Source: Cytospora piceicola
Taxonomy: Eukaryota > Ascomycota > Sordariomycetes > Diaporthales > Cytosporaceae
Assembly: GCA_023375675.1 (NCBI GenBank)
Contig: JALQBC010000013.1
Span: 186,001-250,000, forward strand
DNA length: 64,000 bases
Direction of reading: 5' to 3'
The notes under the pieces were generated by a model. The model was not told the DNA's origin, searched no databases, and was given only the letters and a program-made list of their open reading frames with translations. The translations under genes were made by a program, and so were the position numbers. Position 1 is the first letter of the stretch, and every line of letters begins with the position of its first letter. This document shows positions 22,317 through 33,600 of this stretch, in pieces.

Positions 22317-23653
22317 CTTTGTATACATGTAGCATGCTGGCCTGATGCACAGCGAAATCACATACTGATCGTCAATATATTTCTGACTCCATGATCCACG
22401 ATCATTTTGGTTGACAACAATTGAAGACTCTAGATGGAGTGACGATATGATTATAGCCTTTAAGATTAAAGAGGAGCCTCAATAGTAATTGATTGTTACA
22501 TGTCTTTCCACTACTATCGAGGGACGTTCTATCAGGAATCCCTTGGACCATTACCGCACAAACGTTAAATGATCTGTACCTGGGGCCCCCCTAAGCCCAC
22601 TTCAGGTCATACTCGGCTGTCCTGGGCTGCCACTAACACAAAATTCTAATAGATACCTTAGAGAAGTCACACTTGCATCCTCCGTGTTATATTCCTCTTT
22701 GAATGCTGTGAATGATGAGAAAATGCCACGGAAAGAATTGCGGTTCACCCTGGAGCCCATCAGGCCTCCTCGCCGTCACATGCAAAGAGTGAGTACTTCT
22801 CATCGAACAAAGCCCGAAGAGCTAGCAGTTGGCGTCCATACCCTAATTTTCGATCTCGCCAATTACGCCGCAATGATCAACTGGCCTCCATTACCATCGA
22901 AGTCGATGACCACTCCACAGGCAGTCTGCCTTCGGATCCTCGATTCCACGACAGAGCATACAAGCCTATACAAGACCCATTGGGCTATTAACTTGATGGA
23001 GAAAAGGAGCAACCCCCTGTTCCAAGTGCCCAGGGTCTCCCATATAAGACTGCGCAAAGCCTTGCACGAACGGCTTCCAAAGTGCTCGGTTCGAAGAGCA
23101 CGTTCCCTAGTCCCAAGGTCACAATCGCCAAGCCCACTTTACCACCCAGGGTGGATTATCTTCTCAGCAGTGTCGATGACCTTCTTAAATAATGCTCTCC
23201 TATTGTTCCCGGCCCCCCCCGCCCCCCGCCCCCCCCCCTCGGGATCAGGTGAGAGGGGTGGGTGTTGACCTGGTCCAGAGGGAAACCAGATGTAGTGTCC
23301 AGCATAATTCCTTTCAGTTTCGAAAACAATTCTCTCTTTCCTGTCCTAGATCCGACTAAGGTGGAAGCATCCTGGGTGTACATTCAATGTTCTCCTTAGG
23401 GGGTGGTAACTCTGTCGTACATTGAATACAGCCCGTCGCGGACATCTTTCCAGGGTTAGGGTTCCAGGTGCTACAGATGATGTGTTAATAGACGCCACAG
23501 AATCATGGCATTCTAAGGCACCCCAGTATCTACCTAAGTAAGTACTTCCGTATATAGCCACATCTCTGTCCCATCAACTTTGGACCGGAACCTACAACAG
23601 TACCGATATTTGACAAAACCACAGTTGTATTTTTCTTCTTCTATCGGCAAAAC
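22317..23653. other. Intergenic region, no supported gene
   Basis: AT-rich 3' flank of the dehydrogenase, then a stretch with a 194-codon plus-strand frame (22684-23268) that has no recognisable domain and ends in a proline run caused by a poly-C tract. A CTACCTAAGTA-type palindrome lies near 23531. Confidence 0.5.
23213..23239. repeat. Poly-C tract with single G interruptions
   Basis: A run of C broken twice by a single G and ending in CTC. Low-complexity intergenic DNA and a likely site of length variation or sequencing error. Confidence 0.9.
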
Positions 23654-24372
23654 ATGTCGTGTAGGTCCTGGTGCCCCAACCCTCTTCACCGAGACTTCTA
23701 TACCGTTGAGCAGATCATCGCCCTGACATCTCCGCAGTCCTTAACACCACCGCCAGCCTGGTACACTCCTCCAAGCTTCCGGACGGAGTCTGCCAAAAGC
23801 AAGGAATCGTAATGCTTCACGATCGTGACTTCTTTTTGCAATGTGATCCACACATGGAAAAGTACGAAGTTATAGGCGAGGTGGCTAACCCGGCCCTGCC
23901 GGACGGTATCAACGCGCTGAGCTCGACGACCTCGTACAAGGTCATTGACCACGTTGAAACACTGCCGAAGGGATTATGGGGCTCCAAAGTCGAGTCTACC
24001 TACGAGTTCACAGATATCGAGTTGGGACTTTTTGCCAGGATCACGAGCCCCATGAATGTCGTCATGGATACCGTATGGGAGATCAAGGAGAGTGACAGCG
24101 GGCTTGAACTGGTGGAAGACTCGAATATCAAGTGCTCCAGGCTCCTTATTGGGATTGTCAAGTCTCTGAATGAGGGCGGCTGTAAGTCATTTCCATTGCC
24201 TATCCAGCAGCTTATGTTTGCACCTGGAATCATGCCGGGACCTGTCTCTATATTCACGATCTTGGTTATGCCGGACAAACAAGCGGCTATATGAATATAC
24301 CCTAACTAAAACGCCTAAATAGGGTCAAAAATTCATGCTAAAATGCTGGACCGACTGAGAAGAGAAGCATAG
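23654..24372 (+). CDS. DUF7053 domain protein
   Basis: A small fungal protein of 174 residues with the DUF7053 domain, which is of unknown function. Model: exons 23654-23660, 23714-24181 and 24323-24372. The last intron (141 bp, GTAAGT donor, CTAAC branch site, TAG end) is well supported because it joins NEGG to WSKIHAKMLDRLRREA, the usual end of the family. The first intron (GTAGGT...GAGCAG, 53 bp) is inferred; it gives a start MSYHRPD and keeps the frame open before LHDRDFFLQCDPHMEKYEV. Other family blocks are YKVIDHVETLPKGLW, STYEFTDIELGLFARI and VVMDTVWEI. If the first exon is wrong, the fallback ATG at 23812 would remove a conserved N-terminal segment. Nothing around it indicates a role. 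Confidence 0.72.
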
Positions 24373-26030
24373 GATTCTGTGACGAATGGCAATACCATAT
24401 ACTTCGGCTGTCGAGATGTGGTGCCATTTCCGGCCTGTTATCACAAATCCCTTCGGAAATAGGGTGCCGGGGACCAATACATAATTAGTGATCTTCTGTT
24501 TGCATCGGCCAAGGATGCTAGACTCGTATCTGGGTACTAGTATGGTTTACAGCAGTCTAAGTGCGCAAGTGTATCCTTACGGTGCAGAAGTCTGCTTATC
24601 ACGGATACTGAGGAACGAGCTACGCGATCGCCTACATGGACAGTCTGACAGCAAATATACTAAAATTAACCTGCACACAAGGTTATTCTAGACAATAAGC
24701 GCCCGTACTTTGTCTCACTGATACACCAGTTGACCGGTCTGCACATAGTCGTAAATCATTGCCAAAAGGCTAGACCAGTAGAACCCAGGGGTTTTGACAC
24801 ATGGTAACACCTCACAGTGCTATACTATGGAGTAATCAAGTTGTTTTATGCTTCAATCATATCTGTTGTGACTTGTGCGCAAACATATATCGTGTTTTGT
24901 GAGGGATTGGAACGGTCATATACCATTAATAAAGCGCCGAACAATCAAATCGCATAATTTGACTCCCTCGAAGATACTAGTGCGGCAAGTAAATGATCAC
25001 ATAGTGTAGACGTTATTCAGTTTTATATGTATAACATGTGATGGGTATGCAGGTGGTGTTGTATCACCCCCCACGGGGCCTCCGGTGACCCACCCTTTTC
25101 ATATGTAAACGGTCAATACCCACAACACTACATCACTTACATCACTATATTCATTCCAATACTTAAAACTTAGACAGCCAGATAAAAATATCATCGTCTA
25201 GTCGAAGTACGGACCTGTCAAACTCATCTGTAAAACTTGCAATTTACAATCCGTGTTGCTTAACGGTATTTAGCTCGATGGCGATAGTCAACATTTGAAG
25301 GTCCACGGGTGTCTACGTTCTACGCAATTACTTATGATCACTTCACATATATGTCCATATTACTCGGATATTTTGCTGCCAGGTTGACCGTTGTTAGTAT
25401 ATCGGATATTGTTCTCTCGGTCGTTTCCCCCCTGATTACGAGTACTTTATAGGACATGTTTTGGTGATAACGGGTCCAAGGCCAGGGCATGAAACAAGCT
25501 AACCGGAGATGAGTCCAGCAACCCAAACAAGAAAAGGCCCCCGGACCAAAGCATTTACTGATCAACAATTCACTCGCATAGCCTCACCACGTTCGCTGCG
25601 GGAACCCTGAAACGTTGGATGGGGACCTATAGTCGATCACACTACCTGACAGTTGGCACAAGATGGCCTTTTTCCAGATGTCGATTCCCAGGAGTCCACC
25701 AACACCTAAATCTCCTTGCACAGAGTCGCCTATTTACGCGAGCTTCTCTCTTGGGTTACATCGAGTTCACTAGCATGGATTGATTGTTCGTGGAATGACT
25801 CGTATGCAGTAACTGATGTGGAATCTTTGACCGAAATCAGGATCCCGTTTAATATAGAAAAAGAAAACACAACCAGATCCATCAGTCCTCCTTCCTCCTT
25901 CCTTCCATCCTTCCCAACTTGTTGCGACTGATAACAAAACTGCCGGACAGATGCAAACCTGCTGGCCAGGTCGGTCTACAATTCAACATAACATATCCAC
26001 CGGACTGGAAGGAAGTCAACACCAACGACA
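24373..26030. other. AT-rich gap, no supported gene
   Basis: About 1.7 kb of AT-rich DNA with only short frames. No transposon domain, long repeat or RNA gene could be seen. The last 150 bp is pyrimidine rich, consistent with the leader of the gene at 26031. Confidence 0.6.
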
Positions 26031-27244
26031 ATGTCGACGATACAAGGGCCGCTCATCTCGGACATAACGACGTGGCAGGCTACGAGACCCCTGGTCTACA
26101 GCTCCATCGCATTCATCATTATCGACACTATCATAGTCGCAGCGAAGACCTACTCGAGATTCCAGCTCGCCAAGTTATCGTTCTGGTGGGATGACTTCTG
26201 GATCGTCCTGGCTTATGCATTCCTAATGCCCATATGCGCCATGGGCATAGCAATGGCGAAAGTAGAGGTCGACTGGAGCAACGAGGACCGGATTGTCACG
26301 GATGTCGAGGAGAATAAGATCTTGCTAAGAATGATCTACGCGCTTTTGCAGTTCCTTATGGCGTCCTATGCTCTTACGAGGTACTCGATCCTGGCCCTCT
26401 ACCTGCGCATCTTCTCCGGAAAACGGCTGAGGATCGCCGTCTGGAGTGTCGTCACCTTCGTCACTCTTCAGTGGATGGGCTTCTCCATCACGGCCATCTT
26501 TGCGTGTCGCCCCTTGGACTTCTTCTGGGACAAGTCCATACCGGGCGGGAAATGCCTCGACGTCGACATCTTCTACCGCTCCGTCACGCCTTTCAACCTC
26601 GTGGTCGACATCGTCCTCATCTTCATGCCCCTGCCGACCGTGTGGCGCCTCCAGGCATCCAACACGCGCAAGTGGGCCTTGACATTCCTCTTTGGGATCG
26701 GGCTTGCAGCTCTGGTGGCCTCGTCGATTCGCTTCGTCGTGTTTGACACGCACACGGCCAAGTATATCGCTCCTTCAGACACCAATGTGATGATATCTTG
26801 GATCATCGTGGAACCGAGCATATACTTAATTGTATCATGCCTCCCTGCCATGCATGTGAGTAACCGCACTGCGCCCCTTTCAGGTATCAACGCGCCTTCG
26901 CTGACAACATCTCGCAGCACATCGTGGCAGCCGTGGTCCCGCAGAGGACTGCCAACTGGATGTCCGAGCGCATGGGCAAACTCTCCCGGCTGCAGACCAC
27001 TCTTGGCCGGAGCAAGACAGGCGCCGCATCACCGACCAGCGATTCCCGCGGCCTCACGGACGACCATGAGGTGGGTCTCGAGCTCGGCTCATCCGCTACA
27101 GCCCAGTACGAGTCCAAGGCCAGTCAGAGTGGTGCCAGGCCCGTGGAGGATCCGTGGGGGCAAATGAACGCTATCTTGGTGACGACCGAGGTCACGCTCA
27201 CAGTCACCCAGGAGGAGAGAATCGAGCGGGTCCTTGGGTTTTGA
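26031..27244 (+). CDS. Rhodopsin/PTH11-like seven-helix integral membrane protein
   Basis: A 383-residue membrane protein of the fungal rhodopsin-domain family (PF20684 type), which includes PTH11-related G-protein-coupled receptors and SAT5-like proteins of secondary-metabolite clusters. Exons 26031-26855 and 26918-27244; the 62-bp intron (GTGAGT...CGCAG) falls after LPAMH. Seven hydrophobic segments can be followed, from VYSSIAFIIIDTIIVAA to WIIVEPSIYLIVSCLPAM. Typical motifs are SFWWDDFWIVLAY after helix 1, ITAIFACRPLDFFWD with the conserved Cys-Arg-Pro, and PFNLVVDIVLIFMPLPTVW. The tail is hydrophilic, Ser/Thr rich and probably cytosolic. No extracellular CFEM domain is present, so it is not a classical PTH11 receptor. 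Signalling is a family-level guess. Confidence 0.88.
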
Positions 27245-27821
27245 TTGGTTTAGAGTATGCTCTAGGTATCTAGTGGAAAGTATCCGCGTCCTATAACATA
27301 TAAATAATGTAATGTAGTACGTGCAACCCTCAGCAATAAAGTGAAAGTACGACGCTTCACATGAAAATGAGCGGGAGGACATTGTGTTCAAATGGTGCTA
27401 CCTGTCTCGATATGGGAATAGTAGCTAGGCAGGCGGCCTACTCGGTAGTTCCTCCACTCGCTGATATCAATCTACGCCTAAAAGCTCATGTTCTTTTTAG
27501 CAAGCTTCGCAATGATCAATTAGTCTGCAATGGAGTTGAGGAGACTCTTGGTAACCTCGCGCTACGGTGCTTTGCTTTGATGCGTCCCTAAACCAATGGC
27601 TTCCCAGTCCGTGTCCTAGTGGTCTTCCCATAGCTTTTCGTATATGCTCCAAAATAGTATCGCATGTGCACGAGACGCAGCCCAGGATAACATCTCGCGG
27701 TAAGTTCCCAGATTTTTCAATCTTCTCATTCTCCAGGAGATCCTCTTTTGGCACACAACTCACCACTGCTCACCATCACTGGCAGCACACCCGGAAGAAA
27801 ACAAACGAATTGAGTTCCACG
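27245..27821. other. Intergenic region
   Basis: 3' flank of the receptor-like gene and upstream region of the SH3 gene. The open frame of the SH3 gene extends upstream to 27567 without a good start, so this part is taken as leader. Confidence 0.55.
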
Positions 27822-29610
27822 ATGCGATTCTCGCATATGGTTAACCCGCTTGCGGGCCTCTTGGCCGCGAGCGCCTGGTTGGCGCAGTCCTTCCAACAGG
27901 CGGAGGCACAGACAACGCTTACCATTCCCGTAGAGACTCTCATCATGACTGTCTTCCACGGCATCGAGCTTGAAGCCAAGAATGGTCCTCCTACTCATGT
28001 TGAAACCGAGACCACGAGTACTGTCACATCTTCTGATACGACGACCACGGACCCTGCTACTTACACCATCTACTTTCCGGGTAAGAATACAAAACCCATC
28101 ACGGATTTCGCTGTCACCTATCCTCCGTCCGACTCCGTGCAGACGATCCCGATGACTACAACCGTCATCACATCAACCCTGCCCGACGGCGACGGCACGA
28201 CCCTGTCCACAGCATCGGTACCAAGGTCCACGGTGACCTGGGCCGTGCCCCCTGAAACGATATCCGGTCCTGCCTGCCAGGGGTGCGTCAAGCCCCAGCC
28301 GACCCCCCTGGGGCCGGACGAGGTCGACAGGGTGCTGGACCGGATCCACGCCCGCCAGTTCCTGGAGGACATGGACCGGGCCAGGGGCGCCCCCGCCCCC
28401 GGCCACGGCCGCGAGGTCCAGCAGGCCGAGGCGACGGCGCGCAAGGTGGGCCTGAAGCAGGGGCTCGCGCTCGGCCTCGGGCTCGGGCTGCCCTCCGAGG
28501 CCTTCCTCTCTTGGGTCGGGCGCCAGCTGGCAAGCCCGGCCGTGCGGGCCCAGGTCCGGCAGGACGACCTGCTCGACGCCCTCGAGAGGTTCGGCGCGGT
28601 GGAGGATCCGTGGGAGGTTGCATGGGATGAGCCATGGCTGCGTTCGGCTCCGGATTCGAGTGCGGGTAGGGATCCCGGTGAGGATACAGTTGCACTGGGA
28701 CGACTCGGTCTTGCTGGGGTTTGGTGGGCTACTTTGGGATACTCGATCTCTTCAGTCGCTTATACATCTGGTTTTCTTGTTGCTCCGTCACCCCCTATGG
28801 TTGGTCATTATGGCTGGGGCATACAGTTGGAAGATGAGAATAGTTTCAAGGAAGGGCTCGCTGTCCATGCCTACGAAGCGGCAGATGTCGACGAGATAAG
28901 CTTTGAAAGGGGAGAGAAACTTCGGGACATCGTTCATTTCTCTTCCGGGTGGTCGATGGGCACCAACAAGGACGACCAGACTGGCTTCTTCCCCGACAAC
29001 TATATGACGCAGTGGCACCCTGAGCTGACAACGTTTCGCACCGTTCTTTCCACGACGACAACGACGACAACATGGACACCTACCACGTCTGCTCCTCCCG
29101 AGACCCCGGGCGTAGACCCCGAAAAAGAGGAAAAGCGAAGGAAGTTAGAGGAAGAACGCAGGAGGAAGGAGGAGGAACGCAAGAAGAAGGAGGAGGAAGA
29201 ACGTAAGAACCTCCCGGAAGACTACTGCACCTACGACGGAAGCTGGGGAAACTGGCATGTCTATACTAGGAACTGTAAGTTGCTTCAATGTTATGAAACA
29301 AGTCTCTGGCCTCTAGCCCCTTTCATCTCCAAGCCTGGCCCTCTGCACTGCAACAGCTAACAAATATCTGATAGGGGGTGTCAAGGAGGGTCACCAATGC
29401 GGTGCTGGGCTACTTGACAACCTACGTGCAAACCTGATGTGGATCGGGAACTGGGGGTGTAAACACTGGGGTCCTACCAAGGAAGGCGCTTCTATGAGCT
29501 TCACATTCTTTGCCAACCCACTCCCCAACGAGTTTCTTATTAATCACGTGGAGTATGCAATCCAACGTGCTACAGGAGGGCGGTTTGATATCCAGTGCTT
29601 ACCGACGTAG
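27822..29610 (+). CDS. Secreted-looking protein with an SH3 domain and a Trp/Cys-containing C-terminal domain
   Basis: A 562-residue protein with unusual architecture. Exons 27822-29274 and 29375-29610; the intron (100 bp, GTAAGT...GATAG) joins YTRN to WGVKEGHQCG. Residues 1-30 form a signal peptide (LAGLLAASAWLAQSF). Residues about 45-145 are Thr/Ser rich and likely O-glycosylated. Residues about 165-290 are charged, with a Leu-Gly run (LALGLGLGLP). An SH3 domain spans about 345-402 (AVHAYEAADVDEISF, then GWSMGTNKDDQTGFFPDNY). A Lys/Glu helix follows at 433-465, then a C-terminal domain of about 95 residues with CTYDGSWGNWHVYT, GNWGCKHWG and Cys pairs. A 78-bp in-frame segment (28678-28755, GTGAGG to TTCAG) may be an unremoved intron. 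No family was recognised beyond SH3. Confidence 0.7.
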
Positions 29611-30689
29611 TGGCAACCATGGAAAACCCAGAGGTTATCGTGCCACAGGAAACATTGAACGCAATTCCCGCATGGAAAATAAAATGGTCGACATGGAGGT
29701 ACCTTTGCTGGATCACTTTGGAAAGCAGCACTGAGTATGGTACTAATATGGACGTTCCTGTTACGTTTACCTACCTAGGTATGCTAGGTACCTAGGTAGT
29801 CTTGTTGTAATTTACCAAGTACTTCAATATTTATACAGGCAAGAATTCAGTGTTCACATCGCTGCTGTTTAATCACGATGTCCTGCTCCTCGCAATTTTC
29901 AACGCACGGCCATAAACATCACGCAAAGGTCGCGAATAATTTAACAGTACACAGTAGGCAAGCAACCTTGGAATGTAAAAACAAAAGTGCCAAAAAGAAC
30001 AAAACATACAACACCGGGTATTCGCTGGTCGTCACCGACCCAACTACTAATCCAGCGGTCAGAAGCTTGTCTATGGGAGAGCGGACGGGATCCCGAATTT
30101 TCTTCTACCTATGGTCGTATGTGCTTGTATTAGACCAGCCAGGGACTTATATGGTAGACAGTAATGCTCATTTGCAATCATTCACCTCAAAGAATAGCGT
30201 GGCGTAGGAATATAACAGAGCTCTAAAAGGTGTTCGTTCACACGGTCAGAAGGAAATTGCTCGTCGTCTGTCTCGTAGTCATGGTCAACCAACAAGAGTC
30301 CCAAACGTGGTTTAGAACCACGCGAGATGATCCACCTCCATGTCAAATATGTAACATGTATGTAAGTACGCATGCCTGCCCGTCACCCTTTCTCATCATC
30401 ATCACCAATTTTTATCGACGACTCCGATGCAGTTAAAGCGTATTTCAAGTCGTTCCATATCGTGCATGCATCTCGGACATCCAAAGCCAATGGGCAAACA
30501 AATTGCTCATGCTGTAATTCAATCCAACACGGGGCGAGAAGAAAAAAAGTATTAAACGCGACCTAGACGGTCCAATGTCCACCCTCAGGCAGGAGAAATG
30601 AAATGGCCATAAAGCTAGGACAGAACATCATACATTGTCCCCACCACACGCAACTAACGCGCTGCCGTCGCATTCGAAGGACGCCATCC
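29611..30689. other. Intergenic region, no supported gene
   Basis: Convergent space between the SH3 gene and CPS1. It contains a strong CCTAGGTA palindrome cluster at 29769-29799. A 109-codon frame at 29878-30207 has no recognisable domain. Confidence 0.55.
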
Positions 30690-33600
30690 CTAATAACCCC
30701 TTCCGTCGCTATGGTCACGGTCAGCAAGATTCATTGACGCGATTGCGTCGGCAGTCCAGTCATCGTCGGTCCCCAGTGACGGGTGTCGATCATGCCCGCG
30801 GGAGCCATGTACATGTAGTGGTTGAGCATGACCCCTCCAGTCTACCCCCTGGAATTCAGGTAGCCGGATCTCAGGCGGCGGCTGGTGCGACATTGAAATA
30901 GGTCCCAAGTCGGGTGTCTTATCGGGATCATCGAATTCGTTGAAGTCAGGTAGGTCGAAGCCGTGTTCTTGGGGCGCTGCTCGTGGGCCAGTGGGAGTCA
31001 TTTCGTCCCGGCCGTTGCCGTTGCCCCCTGGTCCCTGACCATTGCTGACTCTTACATCTGGGGGCAAGCCAGACATGCGTTCTAGTTGCTGCTCAAGTTC
31101 CCTCTGTTCCAGGATTTGTGGGGCCGGCTCGACGTTCCGGAGTGTACTTCCCACTGAAGCCAGTCCAATTTGTGCCCCGCTGCTGCTCCTGAAACTGCTA
31201 TAACTGGCCCGATTGGCGTCGGGGGTGCCCTCACCATCACCACCCAAGCTAGATGTATCTCTAATGGCGAACTGTGCTATTGTTCGCATCTTGCGGGACA
31301 CCCAACCCGCAAGGATCTTGCCCCTTTGCTTCTCACCTAGACGGGAGCGCGGGAAATCACCCTTCTGGACAAAGGCGATGATGTCAACGATAATTTGGTG
31401 CTCGTTGAGGATCGAGTCAACGATCACGGGTACGAGAGAGGCGAGGTAGGCTTTGCGGCCGACCTCGACAATGACGACGACGAGACCACCAGCTTGGAAG
31501 ACGGCACTGTTTGATCACATGTTAGCCCGCTTGTACCACGCCTCAGATCTTGTGCAATAAATGACTTACCACCCTCCAGGAAGGATGTTTCGATGGCTCC
31601 TCTCCACTGAAGCCTCAATATCCATAGGGAAATGACTTAGCCCATTGATCTCAAACGTCTCGCCAATGCTACCCAGCACAAAGAGAACCTGCATGTCAAC
31701 CTGTGCACCGCCCGGCCCAATAGGCCGACTGACGTTGTGGAGGAAGCCGAGGTCACCAGTTCTTACGTAGCTGATACTCGGGTCTCCATCGACTGTCCGG
31801 CCGTCGAATCTCTCCGCGTCGAATATGTCCTTCGAACCGTAGAAACATTTGACACATGCCTCGGAGTCGACCCAAATCTCACCATATTCGCCATCACAGC
31901 AGAGCAATCGGCTCTCGGGGTTGACGATGGCGATCTGGGTGGAGACAGGCACCATGCCGGAATCCTGCAACAGAAGAGCCTTGGTATCCGTGTCAGGGTC
32001 GGTTGGGATGACGAGGCCTCGTCGAAGAGCCTTGGTGTCAAGCCAGAGCTCGATGGGCTCAATGCACATGTAGGATCGTGATGCGACCATTGGGTTGAGG
32101 ACGTGAGAATAGACAGTATTGATTGCCGTGCGGTCGAGACCAGTCGCAGCAAAATGCAACCGCACCTTCTGAAATACGTCAATGCGTGGGCGAGTTTCCG
32201 CTGAGATCATCATGTTCTTCAGCTCGTGCAGTGCAAAGCCTTTACCCGGAACAAGGGCCATCGCGTGGTCAAGCATCTGAGGCGTTGCATACGTGTCCTT
32301 GATCTTGTACCGAGACAGAATCATGAAGAGAGACATAGGGTTCTGTGCAAATTCCACAGGCGACAACAGGTAGGTAGGTGTACCAATGTAGATGCCCATA
32401 AGACAGGTGTGGATGAAGCCCAGACCCGTGGTACTTCTCACGCAACCCAACACTGGCCGGGAGCTGGTCATCTGGCATGTCTCCTTCTGGACCTTGCACA
32501 TGCCCAGAATTGTATCGTGGCCCAACTGGACAGCAAGCCTCCGTTGGTCGGGTGTCCAGTAAGTCCAGATGATGACCGGGTAACCTGGCTGTACCCATGA
32601 GGGATCCATCGTGATTCCAAGGTCCCTCAGTCCATTGTTTTGCTTTGGTGGCTTAGTGGTGTTCCAACAGGGAGGAACGTTGATCTTCAGAATTTGTGCT
32701 GACTGCTTTATGTGCTGAGAGACAGCCTTCATCTTGAGGAGGTGGTCGACTTCCTGGTTCACCAACACGGCTCTAACGTTGTAGTCTGCCACAAGATGGA
32801 GGAATGCAGGAACATCTTCCGGCAGTCGATTTTGATCCATAGGGGCACAGGGTATAATGACCACGCCAAGGTTCATACACGCATGGACCGCGAATACAAA
32901 TTCCTCGGAGTGCGTGTACATGAGAATGGCATGGTCGCGAGGCCGAAGCTTGACCTTATTTTTAAGGTACATGGCAACTGCAGCAACCCTTGTGTCGAAC
33001 TTCTTCCAGGTGATGCCTTTGCCCTCCTTGCCTTTCCCATCGATGGTGCAGTAGGAGAGCTCCTCGGGTTGTCTCGCCACTCGCCATTGGATGAGGTCAG
33101 TGATACTGGTGAAGTTGTTGAGCGGCGTAGAAGTGCGGTCATCGATGACTACCTCACGACGGTCGATGCCAGAGTATTGTCTGTCAACTGGACCCAACAC
33201 CTCGGCTCGTGAGTCTGAGGAGATGTTGGACCAGATTCCGCCGATTGGATCAACACCAACTGGCAGGTTTAGGACAGCATGCTCGACAGCAAACTTGACA
33301 TGCACAGCGGGCAAGTTACCAAGGTCGAACTCCTTACGACAGAGCATGTTTCCGATCTCCCTACGACCGTTCTTTAACACTCTGGGTAGCGAGTTTGGCG
33401 CGGTAATCAGCACGCAATAGACACGCAGGTGGTGCTCCTGCATCAATACCTCCATGCATCTTTCCGACAACGAATCCAGCAGTGCCGTGTCTAGCTGTCG
33501 GGGAGGGCCGCCGGATGTTGCAGGTGCCGTTGACGCTGCTGTAGACTCCAATACGACGACTGGAAGGTGCTCTTCATTAACAAATACGTCGAAGGCCGAG

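Noticed and set aside
22684..23268. 194-codon plus-strand frame
   Set aside because: No domain, unlikely composition, and an end produced by a poly-C tract.
23685..23726. Possible frameshift at the start of the DUF7053 gene (frame reading TETSIPLS)
   Set aside because: A GTAGGT...GAGCAG intron explains the region without a frameshift.
28173..28695. Overlapping Gly/Pro/Arg-rich frames on both strands
   Set aside because: GC-bias shadows of the SH3 protein's coding exon.
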